DNA of 64,000 nt from NCBI RefSeq assembly GCF_021532275.1, contig NZ_JACBOT010000024.1:1-64000 (forward strand), read 5' to 3'. Each line of letters begins with the position of its first letter. Within the stretch, counting starts at the first letter, position 1. Below the pieces are notes generated by a model. It was not told where the DNA came from. It was given only the letters and a program-made list of their open reading frames with translations, and did no database searches. Shown here one piece after another: positions 7,742 to 17,244 of this stretch. The stretch is from Brevibacterium sp. UCMA 11754. Lineage in GTDB: Bacteria > Actinomycetota > Actinomycetes > Actinomycetales > Brevibacteriaceae. The translations under genes were made by a program, and so were the position numbers.

Positions 7742-8731
7742 ATGTCGATCAGCCAAGAAGGTACTCAGGCCAATTCCGTGATCGGTGCCGAGCACATCGA
7801 ATGGGTGCAGCAACTCACCTCACGGGCACGCACAGCAATGAACGCCGTCCTCGAAGGCAAGGATGAAGCAGTCGGACTGTCCCTGGTTGCGCTCCTTGCC
7901 GGGGGCCACGTCCTCCTCGAGGACGTGCCCGGAGTCGGGAAGACTCTGTTGGCACGAGCCATGGGCAAGGTCGTGGATGGTTCGGTCAGGCGCATCCAGT
8001 TCACCCCCGACCTGCTGCCGACTGACGTAGTCGGCGTGAACCTGTTCAATCAGGAGACCCGGCACTTCGAGTTCCGGCAGGGCCCCGTGTTCGCCAATAT
8101 CGTCATCGCCGATGAGATCAACCGCGCCTCCCCCAAAACTCAGTCCGCGATGCTTGAGTGCATGGCCGAAGGACAGGCCACCATAGACGGCGAGACCTAC
8201 CCGATGCCATCGCCTTTCATTGTCGTCGCTACTCAGAACCCGATCGACATGGAAGGTACGTACGCGCTTCCCGAAGCACAGCGGGACCGCTTCATGACTC
8301 GAATCTCGCTGGGCTACCCCGAAACTGCCGACGAGATCGACCTTCTGGACAACCAGATCGAGCACGATCCGCTTTCCAGCGCAACTCCGGTGACCAGCCT
8401 CGAGCAGATCAACCAGGCCCGGGGAATCGTCCGACATGTCAGTGCAGCCAGAGAGCTGCGCGAATACATCGTCTCCATCCTCCATGCCAGCCGCAACGAC
8501 GAGGCCATCCTCCTCGGCTGCTCACCCCGAGGCGGTGTCCATCTTCTCCGCGCGGCCAAGGCTCGCGCCGCGCTCTCGGGACGGACCTTCGTGACTCCGG
8601 ATGATATTCAGGCTCTGGCCCCCTACATCTTGGCTCACCGGATCATCCCGCGCGATGGTGACGATTCGGAGCTGGCAGCCGAACTGATCGGACGCCTCCT
8701 GGCCCGCGTGCCCATTTCGACGGTTCAGTGA
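7742..8731 (+). CDS. MoxR-family AAA+ ATPase
   Basis: 329-residue MoxR ATPase, a chaperone-like AAA+ protein that usually works with a DUF58 partner. Walker A (DVPGVGKTLL) lies near residue 60 and Walker B (VIADEINRA) near residue 120. The sensor region (VVATQNPIDMEGTYALPEAQRDRF) carries the typical MoxR sequence. I start at the ATG at 7742 rather than the GTG 36 nt upstream because the protein then begins MSISQEG, with AGG in the leader. It is the first gene of moxR-DUF58-transglutaminase, a conserved actinobacterial trio next to dcw genes. Confidence 0.93.
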   Translation: MSISQEGTQANSVIGAEHIEWVQQLTSRARTAMNAVLEGKDEAVGLSLVALLAGGHVLLEDVPGVGKTLLARAMGKVVDGSVRRIQFTPDLLPTDVVGVNLFNQETRHFEFRQGPVFANIVIADEINRASPKTQSAMLECMAEGQATIDGETYPMPSPFIVVATQNPIDMEGTYALPEAQRDRFMTRISLGYPETADEIDLLDNQIEHDPLSSATPVTSLEQINQARGIVRHVSAARELREYIVSILHASRNDEAILLGCSPRGGVHLLRAAKARAALSGRTFVTPDDIQALAPYILAHRIIPRDGDDSELAAELIGRLLARVPISTVQ

Positions 8732-8735
8732 CCAC

Positions 8736-9884
8736 ATGCGTCTGAGCACCTCAGGAATCATCTTCGTCCTCGCTGGAGTCGCACTGATCATCACCGCATA
8801 TCGGTTCGCGCTCCCCGGGCTGCTGCCTGCTGGAATTCTGCTTCTCGCACTGGTCATCCTTTCGGCGCTGCTGATCACCTGGGGCACCCGCCGCGTTTCG
8901 ATCACGCTGCGGACTGGACTGCCTACCGTGGCACTGCCTCAGTCCAGAGACCGCTACCCGCTTGCCCACGAGGGCAAAGAGGTTGAAGTCGAGGCACTGG
9001 TGACTAACACCGGGCGTCTGGCCATCCCGTCCTCGACAATCAGCTTCGTGGCAGGCGAGGGCTTCGGCGATTCCACGGTCGGGCAAGTTCCACCTCTGGC
9101 CCACGGAGCTTCACAGACGGTTCTGACGTCCTTCACCCCGAATCGTCGTGGTCTCAGCGGAGTGGAAACTGTGCTGATCACTGTCTCTGGCCCCTTCGGC
9201 CTGGTGACGAGGAAGAAGAAGGTCATCGCCGGCTACCCCGTAGCTGTCTCGGTGCCGATCCTTCCCGCACGGATTCCCACCGACTCGGCGATCAGACCGG
9301 CCCGCTTGGATGACGGCAAGGTCCGTGCCGGCCACACAGCTCGGGACTTCCACACGCGAGAATACGTTCCCGGAGACGATCTCCGACACGTCCATTGGCC
9401 GAGCACCGCGAAGTCCGGTGAGCTCATGGTCCGTCACGAAGCCGACGAGGAGACGCTCTACGCTCTCATCGTCGTCGATCTCAAGGGTGACGGTGACCGC
9501 CCGGACGCCCTTGAGATCGAATTCCTCCTGGCCGCGGCGGCCGCGGCCGGCACAGCGTTCCTGCGTGCCGGCTATGAGGTCTTCGTCGTCGCACCCGGCC
9601 ATCAGATCAGGTTCAAAGGACAGCGCGATATCGACAGACTGCGATTGCTCACCGCCCTCGTCGAGGCCGGCCGAGTGCAACTGCCCTCCCATGACAACCC
9701 CAACCACATCGTCATCTGCGCCGTCGACGACGCTCGCGGAAAAGAGCTGGCTGCCCAATTCTCCCGGCGCGTTCCAGTGACCGTCCGAAGCCTCGACGAC
9801 ATCAATGACCTGACGATGGTGGGACTGAGCGAGGATCTGCCCGAATCATGGACCGCATTCGATTCGAAGCGGGTGAAGCGATGA
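8736..9884 (+). CDS. DUF58 domain-containing membrane protein
   Basis: 382 residues. Two N-terminal membrane segments (about residues 7-50) are followed by a beta-rich region. The DUF58 core then follows with the diagnostic VPGDDLRHVHWPSTAK around residues 210-226 and a von Willebrand A-like C-terminal part. These proteins pair with MoxR ATPases; the biochemical role is not settled. It follows moxR by four bases, and its stop overlaps the next start (ATGA), so all three genes are likely co-translated. Confidence 0.9.
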   Translation: MRLSTSGIIFVLAGVALIITAYRFALPGLLPAGILLLALVILSALLITWGTRRVSITLRTGLPTVALPQSRDRYPLAHEGKEVEVEALVTNTGRLAIPSSTISFVAGEGFGDSTVGQVPPLAHGASQTVLTSFTPNRRGLSGVETVLITVSGPFGLVTRKKKVIAGYPVAVSVPILPARIPTDSAIRPARLDDGKVRAGHTARDFHTREYVPGDDLRHVHWPSTAKSGELMVRHEADEETLYALIVVDLKGDGDRPDALEIEFLLAAAAAAGTAFLRAGYEVFVVAPGHQIRFKGQRDIDRLRLLTALVEAGRVQLPSHDNPNHIVICAVDDARGKELAAQFSRRVPVTVRSLDDINDLTMVGLSEDLPESWTAFDSKRVKR

Positions 9885-12220
9885 ACCCCGAATCATCAGA
9901 GACTGCAGACAGACATTCCCCGGCTTGGCTCGAGGCCTGTGCCGTGTTCGTGGCCATGGTCTTGGCCGCTATCGGACTCTCCGCCGTCTTCTCTGACTTC
10001 GCATGGCTTCCCGCCGTGCTCATCTCGATTCTCCTGATTGTTCTCGTCGGCGCGATCTTCCGCAGTGTCCCGGTCCTTCGGGCCACCGGAGCTGCCGTCA
10101 TCGCGCAGTGCATCGTGGGTCTGATCGCAGTCCTCGTGCTATGTGCTCCGAGCACGCTCATTCTCGGTGTCGTGCCCACCGGCAGTTCATTCACCACCGT
10201 GATCGATCTCCTGTCCTCGGGAGTCAGCGACCTGTACGCCACGACTCCCCCAGCGCCCAGCACTCCTGGTTTCACCACGATGCTCACGATCGCGTTCACG
10301 CTGATCACCATCCTCATCGACGGACTCGTCTCCGACCTCAGAGCTCCTAAGGTGAGCGGCGTTCTGCTCCTGGTGCTGTGGATGATCCCGGTCTTCTTCG
10401 CCCCCACCCAGGTGAGGTGGTGGCACGTCGTCGCCATCTTGGCGGCATTCCTCATCCTCATGCTCAGCCCCTACTTCCCTGCAGCGAAGTGGCGCGGCGG
10501 TCTGACCGCAACCGTGGCTGGAGCTGTGGCCGTTGCAATCGGCATCGGAGCTCCCGTGCTCCTGCCGGAGGTTCCGACTCTGCCTGATCGCGCAGCGAGC
10601 GACAAGGGCGATCTCACCGTGACGAACCCGTTCCTCGACCTGCGTGCCGATCTCGGTGACCGTGACGATTCGACCCTCTTGACCTACACCACTTCGGAAT
10701 CCGAAGGGCAGCCGATCAGGCTGACCTCGATCAACTCCTTTGACGGCCAGTCGTGGGCACCGACCCCGTTCCCCCTCGACCCCTTTGCAATCGCGAACGA
10801 GGGACTGCCCTGGCCGCAGGGACTGCCACGCGAGAAGAACTACAAGGAAGAGCGCATCGACGTCACAGTCTCTGACGACTACGATCAGCAGTATCTTCCC
10901 ACCCCGTACGCCCCACAGCAGCCGACTGGCTTGGACCGGCGCTGGATCTATGACGAGACATCGCTGACAATCGTCGGCAATGGCGAGAAGTCGGGTGGAC
11001 AGGACTACTCGATGGAGTATCTCTCCATCAATCCCGACGTCAACGATCTGCAGAGCGCAGCACCGGTGAACTCCAGCGATTTCGAGACGGAACTCGAAGT
11101 TCCGGACAGCCTGCCGGGCAGCGTGAAAGAGACCGCCGAGAAGATCACTGCGGACGCAGACAACCAATGGGAAGCCGCTGTCCTGCTCCAGGCCTACTTC
11201 CGAAGCGGCGACTTCGAATACTCGCTTGATGCTCCCGAAAGAGCCAGCGGAGATGCGATCTCTGACTTCCTCGTCGATAAGAAGGGGTACTGTGTTCAGT
11301 TCTCGTCGGCCATGACGATCATGGCTCGGACTATGGGAATTCCGGCACGCATCGGCGTCGGTTACGGCGAAGGCACCAAGAGCGGTGAAGGCTTCGAGGT
11401 CAGCATGCAGGATTCGCATGCGTGGCCGGAATTGTACTTCGAGGGAGCCGGATGGGTCCGCTTCGAACCCACTCCAGGCGGTCCTGCCGGCGACCCGCCG
11501 AAATGGACGGTCGCCAGCGGCAGCACCGAAGGGGACTCCGAGGAGGATTCCGAAGAGACCTCGTCACCGTCTGAGGAGCCCACAAAGGGCTCCGAGGAAT
11601 CGGAAGCGGCGAAATCCGAGAGCTCCAGCCCCGAGACATCAGCGGCTGGGGAACCAGCTGGTGCAAATCTCGGTACGTACCTGTGGGCGGGTCTCATCGT
11701 GCTTGCGATCCTGCTGATTGCAGCGATTCCGGCGCTGTGGAGACTCATTCTGCGGCGTCGACGCACACGTGACCCTGACGAACTTGAGAAGGTCTGGACG
11801 GAGATACGGGCGCTGTCGACCGACTATGGTCAGAGCCTCGACCCCAGCCGAACGTTGCGATACAACGAACTCGTATTGGCCAGCAGAGCCGGTGGAGGGA
11901 CCGCTGAATCTGAGGACTCCACTGCGGAGCCTGGTTCTTCGTCTTCTGACGCACGTGGCGATTCCAGTGATGGATTCACCGCGCTGCGCAGCCCGGCCCC
12001 GCCGTCAGGGTCACGCAACGCCGGCGATGACACTGCATTGTCAGCCTTCGTCGACGCTCTTGAAACCCAGCGCTACGGCGCGAGTGAGAAGAGCATCTCG
12101 TCAACCGAGGTCAGCGCCCTCATCGACGAAGTCAGGACCGACCTCGCAGACAACGCGTCTCCCGGAAACAAGATCAGTGCCATAATCTGGCCGGCAAGCA
12201 TCTTCAATCCACCGCGCTGA
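9881..12220 (+). CDS. Transglutaminase-like membrane protein (TgpA/DUF3488-DUF4129 type)
   Basis: 779 residues from the ATG at 9881, which overlaps the DUF58 stop. Several N-terminal membrane helices (about residues 20-230) precede an extracytoplasmic transglutaminase-like domain. Its Cys is in KGYCVQFSS (near 471) and its His in DSHAWPE (near 513). The third position is a Glu in RFEPTPG (near 529), where classical enzymes have Asp. A Ser/Glu-rich linker, one further helix (about 598-620) and a cytoplasmic DUF4129-like tail follow. It probably remodels or cross-links proteins at the envelope; substrate unknown. Confidence 0.88.
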   Translation: MNPESSETADRHSPAWLEACAVFVAMVLAAIGLSAVFSDFAWLPAVLISILLIVLVGAIFRSVPVLRATGAAVIAQCIVGLIAVLVLCAPSTLILGVVPTGSSFTTVIDLLSSGVSDLYATTPPAPSTPGFTTMLTIAFTLITILIDGLVSDLRAPKVSGVLLLVLWMIPVFFAPTQVRWWHVVAILAAFLILMLSPYFPAAKWRGGLTATVAGAVAVAIGIGAPVLLPEVPTLPDRAASDKGDLTVTNPFLDLRADLGDRDDSTLLTYTTSESEGQPIRLTSINSFDGQSWAPTPFPLDPFAIANEGLPWPQGLPREKNYKEERIDVTVSDDYDQQYLPTPYAPQQPTGLDRRWIYDETSLTIVGNGEKSGGQDYSMEYLSINPDVNDLQSAAPVNSSDFETELEVPDSLPGSVKETAEKITADADNQWEAAVLLQAYFRSGDFEYSLDAPERASGDAISDFLVDKKGYCVQFSSAMTIMARTMGIPARIGVGYGEGTKSGEGFEVSMQDSHAWPELYFEGAGWVRFEPTPGGPAGDPPKWTVASGSTEGDSEEDSEETSSPSEEPTKGSEESEAAKSESSSPETSAAGEPAGANLGTYLWAGLIVLAILLIAAIPALWRLILRRRRTRDPDELEKVWTEIRALSTDYGQSLDPSRTLRYNELVLASRAGGGTAESEDSTAEPGSSSSDARGDSSDGFTALRSPAPPSGSRNAGDDTALSAFVDALETQRYGASEKSISSTEVSALIDEVRTDLADNASPGNKISAIIWPASIFNPPR

Positions 12221-12235
12221 TTGCGAAGCGCTGTT

Positions 12236-12267
12236 GCTGCCCGGACGCTTTCCGCGTCCGGGGCAGC
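12236..12267 (+). terminator. Hairpin after the moxR operon
   Basis: Just past the transglutaminase stop, GCTGCCCGGACGC pairs with GCGTCCGGGGCAGC (13-bp stem, one bulged base, five-base loop). There is no U-run, so it is a hairpin-type terminator candidate only. Confidence 0.6.
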
Positions 12268-12534
12268 TCCTATTCCGTGGCTGCGTGCGTTCGAGGCTGC
12301 GTCCGCTCAAGGTGCCATCGTTACAGCCCTCATCGCACGCGGCTCTCCCCGCCGCCATCTGATAAGAGCTTCAGCGATATATGGCGGTGATATGTCAATA
12401 TCTTCGTGGCGACGGACCCGCGTTCATCTTCGGCGCGAACTTGTGACCATAGGACCGGCCCGGCCGCCAGGTTCAGTTTCGGAACGCACCCAATAGAAGC
12501 TATGCCCCTTGCTCGTGAACATTTTCAAGGTCGA
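12268..12534. other. Gene-free convergent spacer
   Basis: Between the transglutaminase gene (plus) and the SDR gene (minus). An open frame exists here, but its Arg/Ser-rich translation has no recognisable family or ribosome site. I see no further structure beyond the hairpin at its left edge. Confidence 0.5.
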
Positions 12535-13200
12535 TCAGAAGCGCGCAGAGAAGCCGCCATCTGCTTGGAGTAGTTGGCCACTGATCCATCGTCCCTCAGC
12601 TGACAGTAGAAAAGAGGTCACAGCGGCAATGTCTTCTGGCGTACCGAGCCGACCCAGTGGATGGTAGGGGCCCAGCTGCGTCTCTGTCTCTTTGTCCGTC
12701 CAACCGGTGTCGATGGGACCAGGGTTGATGACGTTCGCGGAAATATTCTGTGGACCAAGCTCTCGGGCTGCTGAGATGACGATGCGGTCGAGTGCCCCCT
12801 TTGAGGCGCCGTAGGGGAGGTTGCCCGTCGTGTGATCGCTTGTGAAAGCGACTACTGCTCCTCCTGAGCTTGCTGACTGTCGGGCAAACGCTGCGATCAG
12901 GAGGAGTGAGGCGCGGGCGTTGACGGCAGTGTGATGATCGAAGCTTTCAGCGGTGGTGTCGAGTATCCCGGATTCTTCGCCATGCGCGTGACTAAGAACA
13001 AGCCCTTCAATCGGGCCGTGCTCGGCCGATACGCGGGTGATGAGCTCGTCTGGTGCCTCGGGATCAGAGAGGTCGCAGGGATAGTCGGCTGAAGTGAGGT
13101 CACTGGTGCACACGTTCCACCCATCCAGACGGAGGCGTGATGAGATTCCTGCGGCGATACTGTTTGGCCTGGCAGCGCCAGTGACGAGGACAGTTGGCAT
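12535..13200 (-). CDS. SDR-family oxidoreductase
   Basis: 221-residue short-chain dehydrogenase/reductase. The N-terminal nucleotide-binding loop is atypical (VTGAARPNSIAAGI instead of TGxxxGIG). The catalytic YGASK and the C-terminal PEDIAAVTSFLLSAEGRWISGQ motif are present. The ATG at 13200 is chosen; a TTG two codons earlier is also open. It stands alone, convergent with the transglutaminase gene, and its substrate cannot be predicted. Confidence 0.85.
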   Translation of the reverse strand: MPTVLVTGAARPNSIAAGISSRLRLDGWNVCTSDLTSADYPCDLSDPEAPDELITRVSAEHGPIEGLVLSHAHGEESGILDTTAESFDHHTAVNARASLLLIAAFARQSASSGGAVVAFTSDHTTGNLPYGASKGALDRIVISAARELGPQNISANVINPGPIDTGWTDKETETQLGPYHPLGRLGTPEDIAAVTSFLLSAEGRWISGQLLQADGGFSARF

Positions 13201-13428
13201 GTTCAAACTCTAGCGAATGACCATCACGTGGCTGGCAGTGGTAGTTTCCGATAACGAGGATGCTCGCGGCCGAGTGAACGGTAGTTGCGGGAGAACCCGA
13301 GGCGTTTCCGTAACCGGAGACTGTGCCTGCAGACGCCCACGCAGGCCGAAGACGACGCGTGACGGCGCTGCGCATGCCGAAGCCAATGCGTGATGATGCC
13401 TGCTGATGCCGATGCACTATCGAGCACG
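13201..13428. other. Upstream region of the SDR gene
   Basis: 228 bp of gene-free DNA that must hold the SDR promoter. GC-rich near-repeats of the form gatgcc/tgatgcc/cgatgc occur around 13391-13416. I could not identify convincing -10 or -35 elements, and no translated frame looks like a protein. Confidence 0.4.
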
Positions 13429-13457
13429 AAAAAGCGCCCCCTCTGCAGAGGACGCTT
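13429..13457 (-). terminator. Rho-independent terminator after the DUF3040 gene
   Basis: Read on the minus strand, AAGCG-CCTCT pairs with AGAGG-CGCTT around a GC loop (13432-13457, with internal mismatches) and is followed by five Us (13429-13433). It sits about 135 nt past the DUF3040 stop codon. Confidence 0.75.
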
Positions 13458-13590
13458 CACTTGGATGGATCGTGCACCAAGTATTAATCAAAGAGTATCC
13501 GCGGGCAACGACGACGATCGGCCGCAGGTCATCCGGCTGACAATCAGTCTCAGCGGCCAGCCTCAGCGGTTCGACCGAGTGCCGCGAAAA

Positions 13591-14001
13591 TCATTCGCCG
13601 CGCTGGCGCTTCTCCCACCGATCTTCGATCCGATTCATGAAACCGGACGGCCCCTTGGCCTCAGACTGGGAACCTTTCGACGGCTGAGCGCGCTTGGCTT
13701 TGTCGCCGATCTGACGGGGGCGGCTGAATGCCCAGTACATTCCGGCAACCATCAGCCCGAAGCCGACGACACCGAGGATGATCCACCATGTGCTGTTTGT
13801 CACCATCGAGATGGCGAAGATCGCTGCGGCGAGTCCTACAAGCGTGAGCAGAATACCCAGCACGAATCGCTTCGCGGAGAACCCTGGCCCATTAGCTGCT
13901 GCCTGGGTTTCAGAAATATTGCGTGCGAAACGTGGGTCTTCACTGCGCAGCTGCTTCTCCAACTGATCGAGCAGCTGCTGTTCGTGATCGGAGAGTGGCA
14001 T
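13591..14001 (-). CDS. DUF3040 membrane protein
   Basis: 136 residues beginning MPLSDHEQQLLDQLEKQLRS, the typical start of the actinobacterial DUF3040 family. Two adjacent membrane helices follow (about residues 48-90), then a basic/polar cytoplasmic tail. The start at 14001 fits the family and has GGGGG upstream; 13 more codons are open. These small proteins commonly lie near division and wall genes, but no function is established. It is downstream of dinB on the same strand. Confidence 0.88.
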   Translation of the reverse strand: MPLSDHEQQLLDQLEKQLRSEDPRFARNISETQAAANGPGFSAKRFVLGILLTLVGLAAAIFAISMVTNSTWWIILGVVGFGLMVAGMYWAFSRPRQIGDKAKRAQPSKGSQSEAKGPSGFMNRIEDRWEKRQRGE

Positions 14002-14131
14002 CTCGAACCCCCGTTTCCTTACTATGGCCTGATGACACAATCATAGTCTCTGTACCCTGAAAAAACATCTTGAGGACCGTTGCATCCCCTGGATTCTCAC
14101 TGCGTCCTCAGACTATGAGGCACCTCACTGC

Positions 14132-15391
14132 CTAAACGTGGTCAGGTCCCGTATTTTCGGGGTCAGGGCGCCTTCTGAGCAGAGACGCCTGCGAGATCGA
14201 AGCGGTCCCGAACTTTTTTCGCACATCGTCAAGAGCAACCTCTGCTTCTCTGCCTGAGTGCTCGGCCTCGTCCAATCTCGCCTGTCTGCCGCTGGCGGCG
14301 AAGTCCATCAGACCGGCCGCGCGAATACCCAGCAGACGCACCCCCTTGGATTTCTGCTCCCGCAGGTTCCTCATTGCCGGCCGCAGGGCCTCATAGATCT
14401 CACGGGCGAGGTCGGTGGGAGCATCGAGAGTGATCGATCGCGACAATGTGGTGAAATCACCGAGTCGATATTTCAGCCCCAAAGTGGTGGCGACCTTGCC
14501 TTCGGCCCGAACCCTGTGCGCAACTTTGTCCGACAGCCGCAGCAGCTCGTGCTCAAGCTGACTCAGATCCCAGACGTCGTCGTTAAAGGTGTGCTCGGCG
14601 CTGATCGACCGGTCCTTCACCTGCCTGTCCATGCCATGTGAGTCCAGTCCGTGGGCGCTGCGCCACAGATGATGGCCGTGGGCACCGAATACCCGACCTG
14701 CCCACGCTTCGTCGACTGCCGCTAAGTCCCCGATCAGACGTATGCCGTACTTGAAGAACCCCTCCTTCGTCTTCTCCCCCACTCCTGGAAGCGCTTCGAT
14801 CGGCATCGGATCGAGGAATTCCTGAGTCGCCGACAGCGGGACGAGCAGCTGTCCGCGCGGCTTGGCACGGGTGGACGCGAGCTTCGCCACGACTCGGCTG
14901 CCGGCGATCCCCACGGATGCGTTCAGCCCCGTCTGTGCTTCGATCTCGGCTCGAAGCTCGGATGTGATCACCACCGGCGATCCCAATCTGCGCACCGCTG
15001 CTGACACGTCGATGTACGCTTCGTCGACACTCACCTGGTGAAAATCAGGTGTCACCTCGCCCACCAGGTCGAAGACCTTCTGGGAATACGAGGAGTACAG
15101 GCCATGCGAAGGAGGGATCACCTCGGCGAAGGGACAGAGACTCATCGCCCGCCCCATGGGCATGGCTGCGTGGACGCCGAACTCACGAGCCTCATAACTC
15201 GCCGAAACCACGACTCCCCGCCCGCTGCGACCACCGACGATGACGGGCCGGCCGAGAAGTTCCGGGCGGCTCAGAAGCTCCACCGACACGAAGAAGGAGT
15301 CCATGTCCAGGTGGAGCATCGTGGCTCCGGCATCGTCCGTCCCGAGACGGCTGAGATCGCCACCGGATCGTGACAGCTGTTTACGACTCAT
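14132..15391 (-). CDS. dinB: DNA polymerase IV
   Basis: 419-residue Y-family translesion polymerase. The catalytic palm motifs are present: LDMDSFFVSVE near residue 30 and SVDEAYIDVS near residues 119-128. GVGEKTKEGF is the helix-hairpin-helix of the thumb. The little-finger domain follows and the C-terminus is a short basic tail. I saw no LexA-type (SOS) palindrome in the 66-bp divergent spacer shared with the lipoprotein gene. Confidence 0.94.
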   Translation of the reverse strand: MSRKQLSRSGGDLSRLGTDDAGATMLHLDMDSFFVSVELLSRPELLGRPVIVGGRSGRGVVVSASYEAREFGVHAAMPMGRAMSLCPFAEVIPPSHGLYSSYSQKVFDLVGEVTPDFHQVSVDEAYIDVSAAVRRLGSPVVITSELRAEIEAQTGLNASVGIAGSRVVAKLASTRAKPRGQLLVPLSATQEFLDPMPIEALPGVGEKTKEGFFKYGIRLIGDLAAVDEAWAGRVFGAHGHHLWRSAHGLDSHGMDRQVKDRSISAEHTFNDDVWDLSQLEHELLRLSDKVAHRVRAEGKVATTLGLKYRLGDFTTLSRSITLDAPTDLAREIYEALRPAMRNLREQKSKGVRLLGIRAAGLMDFAASGRQARLDEAEHSGREAEVALDDVRKKFGTASISQASLLRRRPDPENTGPDHV

Positions 15392-15457
15392 CGAGCACTC
15401 ATGTGTCTGCGTTGGCTCCTTTCGGCTCCCGTCGCCGAGTCCGGGTAGTCTGTAGTC

Positions 15458-16000
15458 ATGGTAACGCGCGCCACTGTCATGACATTGCCCCTCGCCGCCG
15501 CTCTCCTCCTCGCAGGATGTTCAGGACCGGCCAACGAGGCGGCCGAAGGATCACCCACTCCGGAGAAGACCCAGTCTTCGTCCGCAGCCTCGACGTCCGA
15601 AGGTTCGGGGGCTGCGAGCAGCGAACAGCCGAGCAAGGATTCCGAGGCTGCCGACACCGACGTCGAAGATCTCCCGAAATACCTAAAGCCCTACCCGGAC
15701 TCGACTGTGCTGTCGAGCGCCCGTGCAAAGGCCGAGAACGGAGCCGATTCAGGAAAGCTCGAAGAGGTCAGCCTCGTCATGAGCGCCAAGGCCGAGCCCA
15801 AGGACATCTTCACGTTCTACTCCAAGGCCCTGAAGAAGGCCGGATTCGAAACGTATGGCGACCAGATCAAGACGAAGAGTGCCCAGGTCGTGAACTTCCG
15901 ACACAAGGACAATGAAGGACTGCTCGTCGTCACAATCGCCAAAGACCCCTCAGAGAAGGCGAATTCGATCGTGACGGTCGGCGGGAACATCGTTCCATGA
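15458..16000 (+). CDS. Putative secreted lipoprotein
   Basis: 180 residues. The signal peptide ends in the lipobox LLAGC, so Cys21 is the predicted lipidation site. A Ser/Glu/Ala-rich linker (about 22-70) follows, then a compact domain of about 105 residues beginning near LPKYLKPYPDS. That domain resembles the small alpha/beta domains of uncharacterised actinobacterial lipoproteins. Its stop overlaps the polyprenyl synthase start (ATGA), so the two are co-translated. Function unknown. Confidence 0.82.
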   Translation: MVTRATVMTLPLAAALLLAGCSGPANEAAEGSPTPEKTQSSSAASTSEGSGAASSEQPSKDSEAADTDVEDLPKYLKPYPDSTVLSSARAKAENGADSGKLEEVSLVMSAKAEPKDIFTFYSKALKKAGFETYGDQIKTKSAQVVNFRHKDNEGLLVVTIAKDPSEKANSIVTVGGNIVP

Positions 16001-17211
16001 TGGGTGCCGATTCTCCGTTCGCGGTTGGGGCGGAGACCGCGGGGACCGCAGAGACACCACAGGCTTCCGACCGGAACAGCACCATCGAAGCCCTCGAGTC
16101 CCCTAAGTCCATTGCGGCCGAGGTATCGACGAGAATCAAAGGGTTCCTCGAATCGAAAGCGGCCGAGTTCCTCACGATCTCACCCGATGCGCACGACATC
16201 GGACGGGCGCTCCTCGACTTCACACGGGGCGGGAAGATGATCCGTCCGGTCCTGCTGTGGTGGGGCTACCAGCTGGCAGCCGGAGACGATCCTTCAAGGG
16301 ACAGCTCGACCGGCGGCGTCGCCGAGGCCGCCGGATCGCTCGAACTTCTCCACGCGGCCGCTCTCATCCATGACGACGTCATCGATCATTCCGATACGCG
16401 TCGAGGCAAGCCGGCACTGCATCGCCAATTCGAGTCCCATCACGCCGAACGCAGCTACCAAGGCGGAGCCGAACCCTTCGGAATCGCGGCCGCCATCGTC
16501 GTCGGAGACATCTGCCTCGCCCTCAGCGAAGAGCTTTTCGAGAGATCCCAGACAGTCCTGGGCATCACGCCCTTGGCACGAGATCTGCGTGCCACGCTCC
16601 GCAGGGACGTGATGGTCGGGCAGTATCTCGACGTCCTGGCCGAGGTGGTCCCGCTTGAGGACGAACGCATCGGCGAAAGGGCCTGGGAGGTTCTCAGCTA
16701 CAAGTCCGCGAAGTATTCGGTCGAACAGCCGCTCCTCCTCGGCGCGGCCTTGGGAGGTGCCGACGAGGAACAGCTTGCGGAGATCTCCAAGTTCGGGTTG
16801 CCGCTCGGGCAGGCATTCCAGCTTCGCGACGATGTGCTCGGCATCTTCGGCGATCCCGCTGCAACCGGAAAACCAGCCGGCGATGACATCCGTGAGGGCA
16901 AACGCACGGTGCTCATCGCCGAGAGCATGAAGAACCTTCGCCCGGAGCAGGTTCAGGTCATGGCCGAGCGTCTGGGAGATCCGAATCTCTCCGATGACGA
17001 GGTCGACGAGTGCGTGGTGATGCTCACCGAATCGGGCGGTCTCGACGCGGTCGAATCCTTCATTCGGACCAAGTATGACGAAGCACTGTCCGTAGTCCAC
17101 GAATGGGCGGATAAAGGTGCCCACGCTGACACAACTCGGACAACGATCGGCGCCGCAGCCCAGAGGCAGCTCGAGGGCTTCGCCGAGTCTCTCAGCTATC
17201 GGACGAGCTGA
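15997..17211 (+). CDS. Polyprenyl diphosphate synthase (IdsA-like)
   Basis: 404 residues, all-trans isoprenyl diphosphate synthase. The first Asp-rich motif is in HDDVIDHSDTRRG near residues 125-130 and the second in QLRDDVLGIFGD near 277. GGKMIRP, the IPP-binding start of the family, is near residue 76. An N-terminal extension of about 40 Ala/Glu/Ser-rich residues is unusual. Chain length (geranylgeranyl or longer) cannot be set from this reading. Its place beside an Rv2175c-like gene and a PknL-position kinase matches the mycobacterial idsA2 locus. It probably supplies precursors for carotenoids, menaquinone or undecaprenyl carriers. Confidence 0.9.
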   Translation: MMGADSPFAVGAETAGTAETPQASDRNSTIEALESPKSIAAEVSTRIKGFLESKAAEFLTISPDAHDIGRALLDFTRGGKMIRPVLLWWGYQLAAGDDPSRDSSTGGVAEAAGSLELLHAAALIHDDVIDHSDTRRGKPALHRQFESHHAERSYQGGAEPFGIAAAIVVGDICLALSEELFERSQTVLGITPLARDLRATLRRDVMVGQYLDVLAEVVPLEDERIGERAWEVLSYKSAKYSVEQPLLLGAALGGADEEQLAEISKFGLPLGQAFQLRDDVLGIFGDPAATGKPAGDDIREGKRTVLIAESMKNLRPEQVQVMAERLGDPNLSDDEVDECVVMLTESGGLDAVESFIRTKYDEALSVVHEWADKGAHADTTRTTIGAAAQRQLEGFAESLSYRTS

Positions 17212-17215
17212 GAGA
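17188..17215 (+). terminator. Hairpin spanning the polyprenyl synthase stop codon
   Basis: TCTCTCAGCT and AGCTGAGAGA form a perfect 10-bp stem around an 8-base loop. The TGA stop lies inside the right arm. There is no U-run. It lies where two convergent genes meet (29 bp before the end of the Rv2175c-like gene). Confidence 0.5.
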
Positions 17216-17244
17216 CCCTGCTGAACGACTAGAAGGCTGAGGTA

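Noticed and set aside
10187..11419. 410-codon minus-strand open frame
   Set aside because: It is antisense to the transglutaminase gene, with Asp/Gly/Arg/His-rich composition typical of high-GC shadow frames.
12221..12496. Open frame directly after the transglutaminase gene
   Set aside because: Its start covers a terminator-like hairpin, the composition is Arg/Ser/Ala-rich and there is no ribosome site.
15392..15457. LexA (SOS) box upstream of dinB
   Set aside because: I searched the divergent spacer by eye and found no CGAAC-N4-GTTCG-type palindrome.
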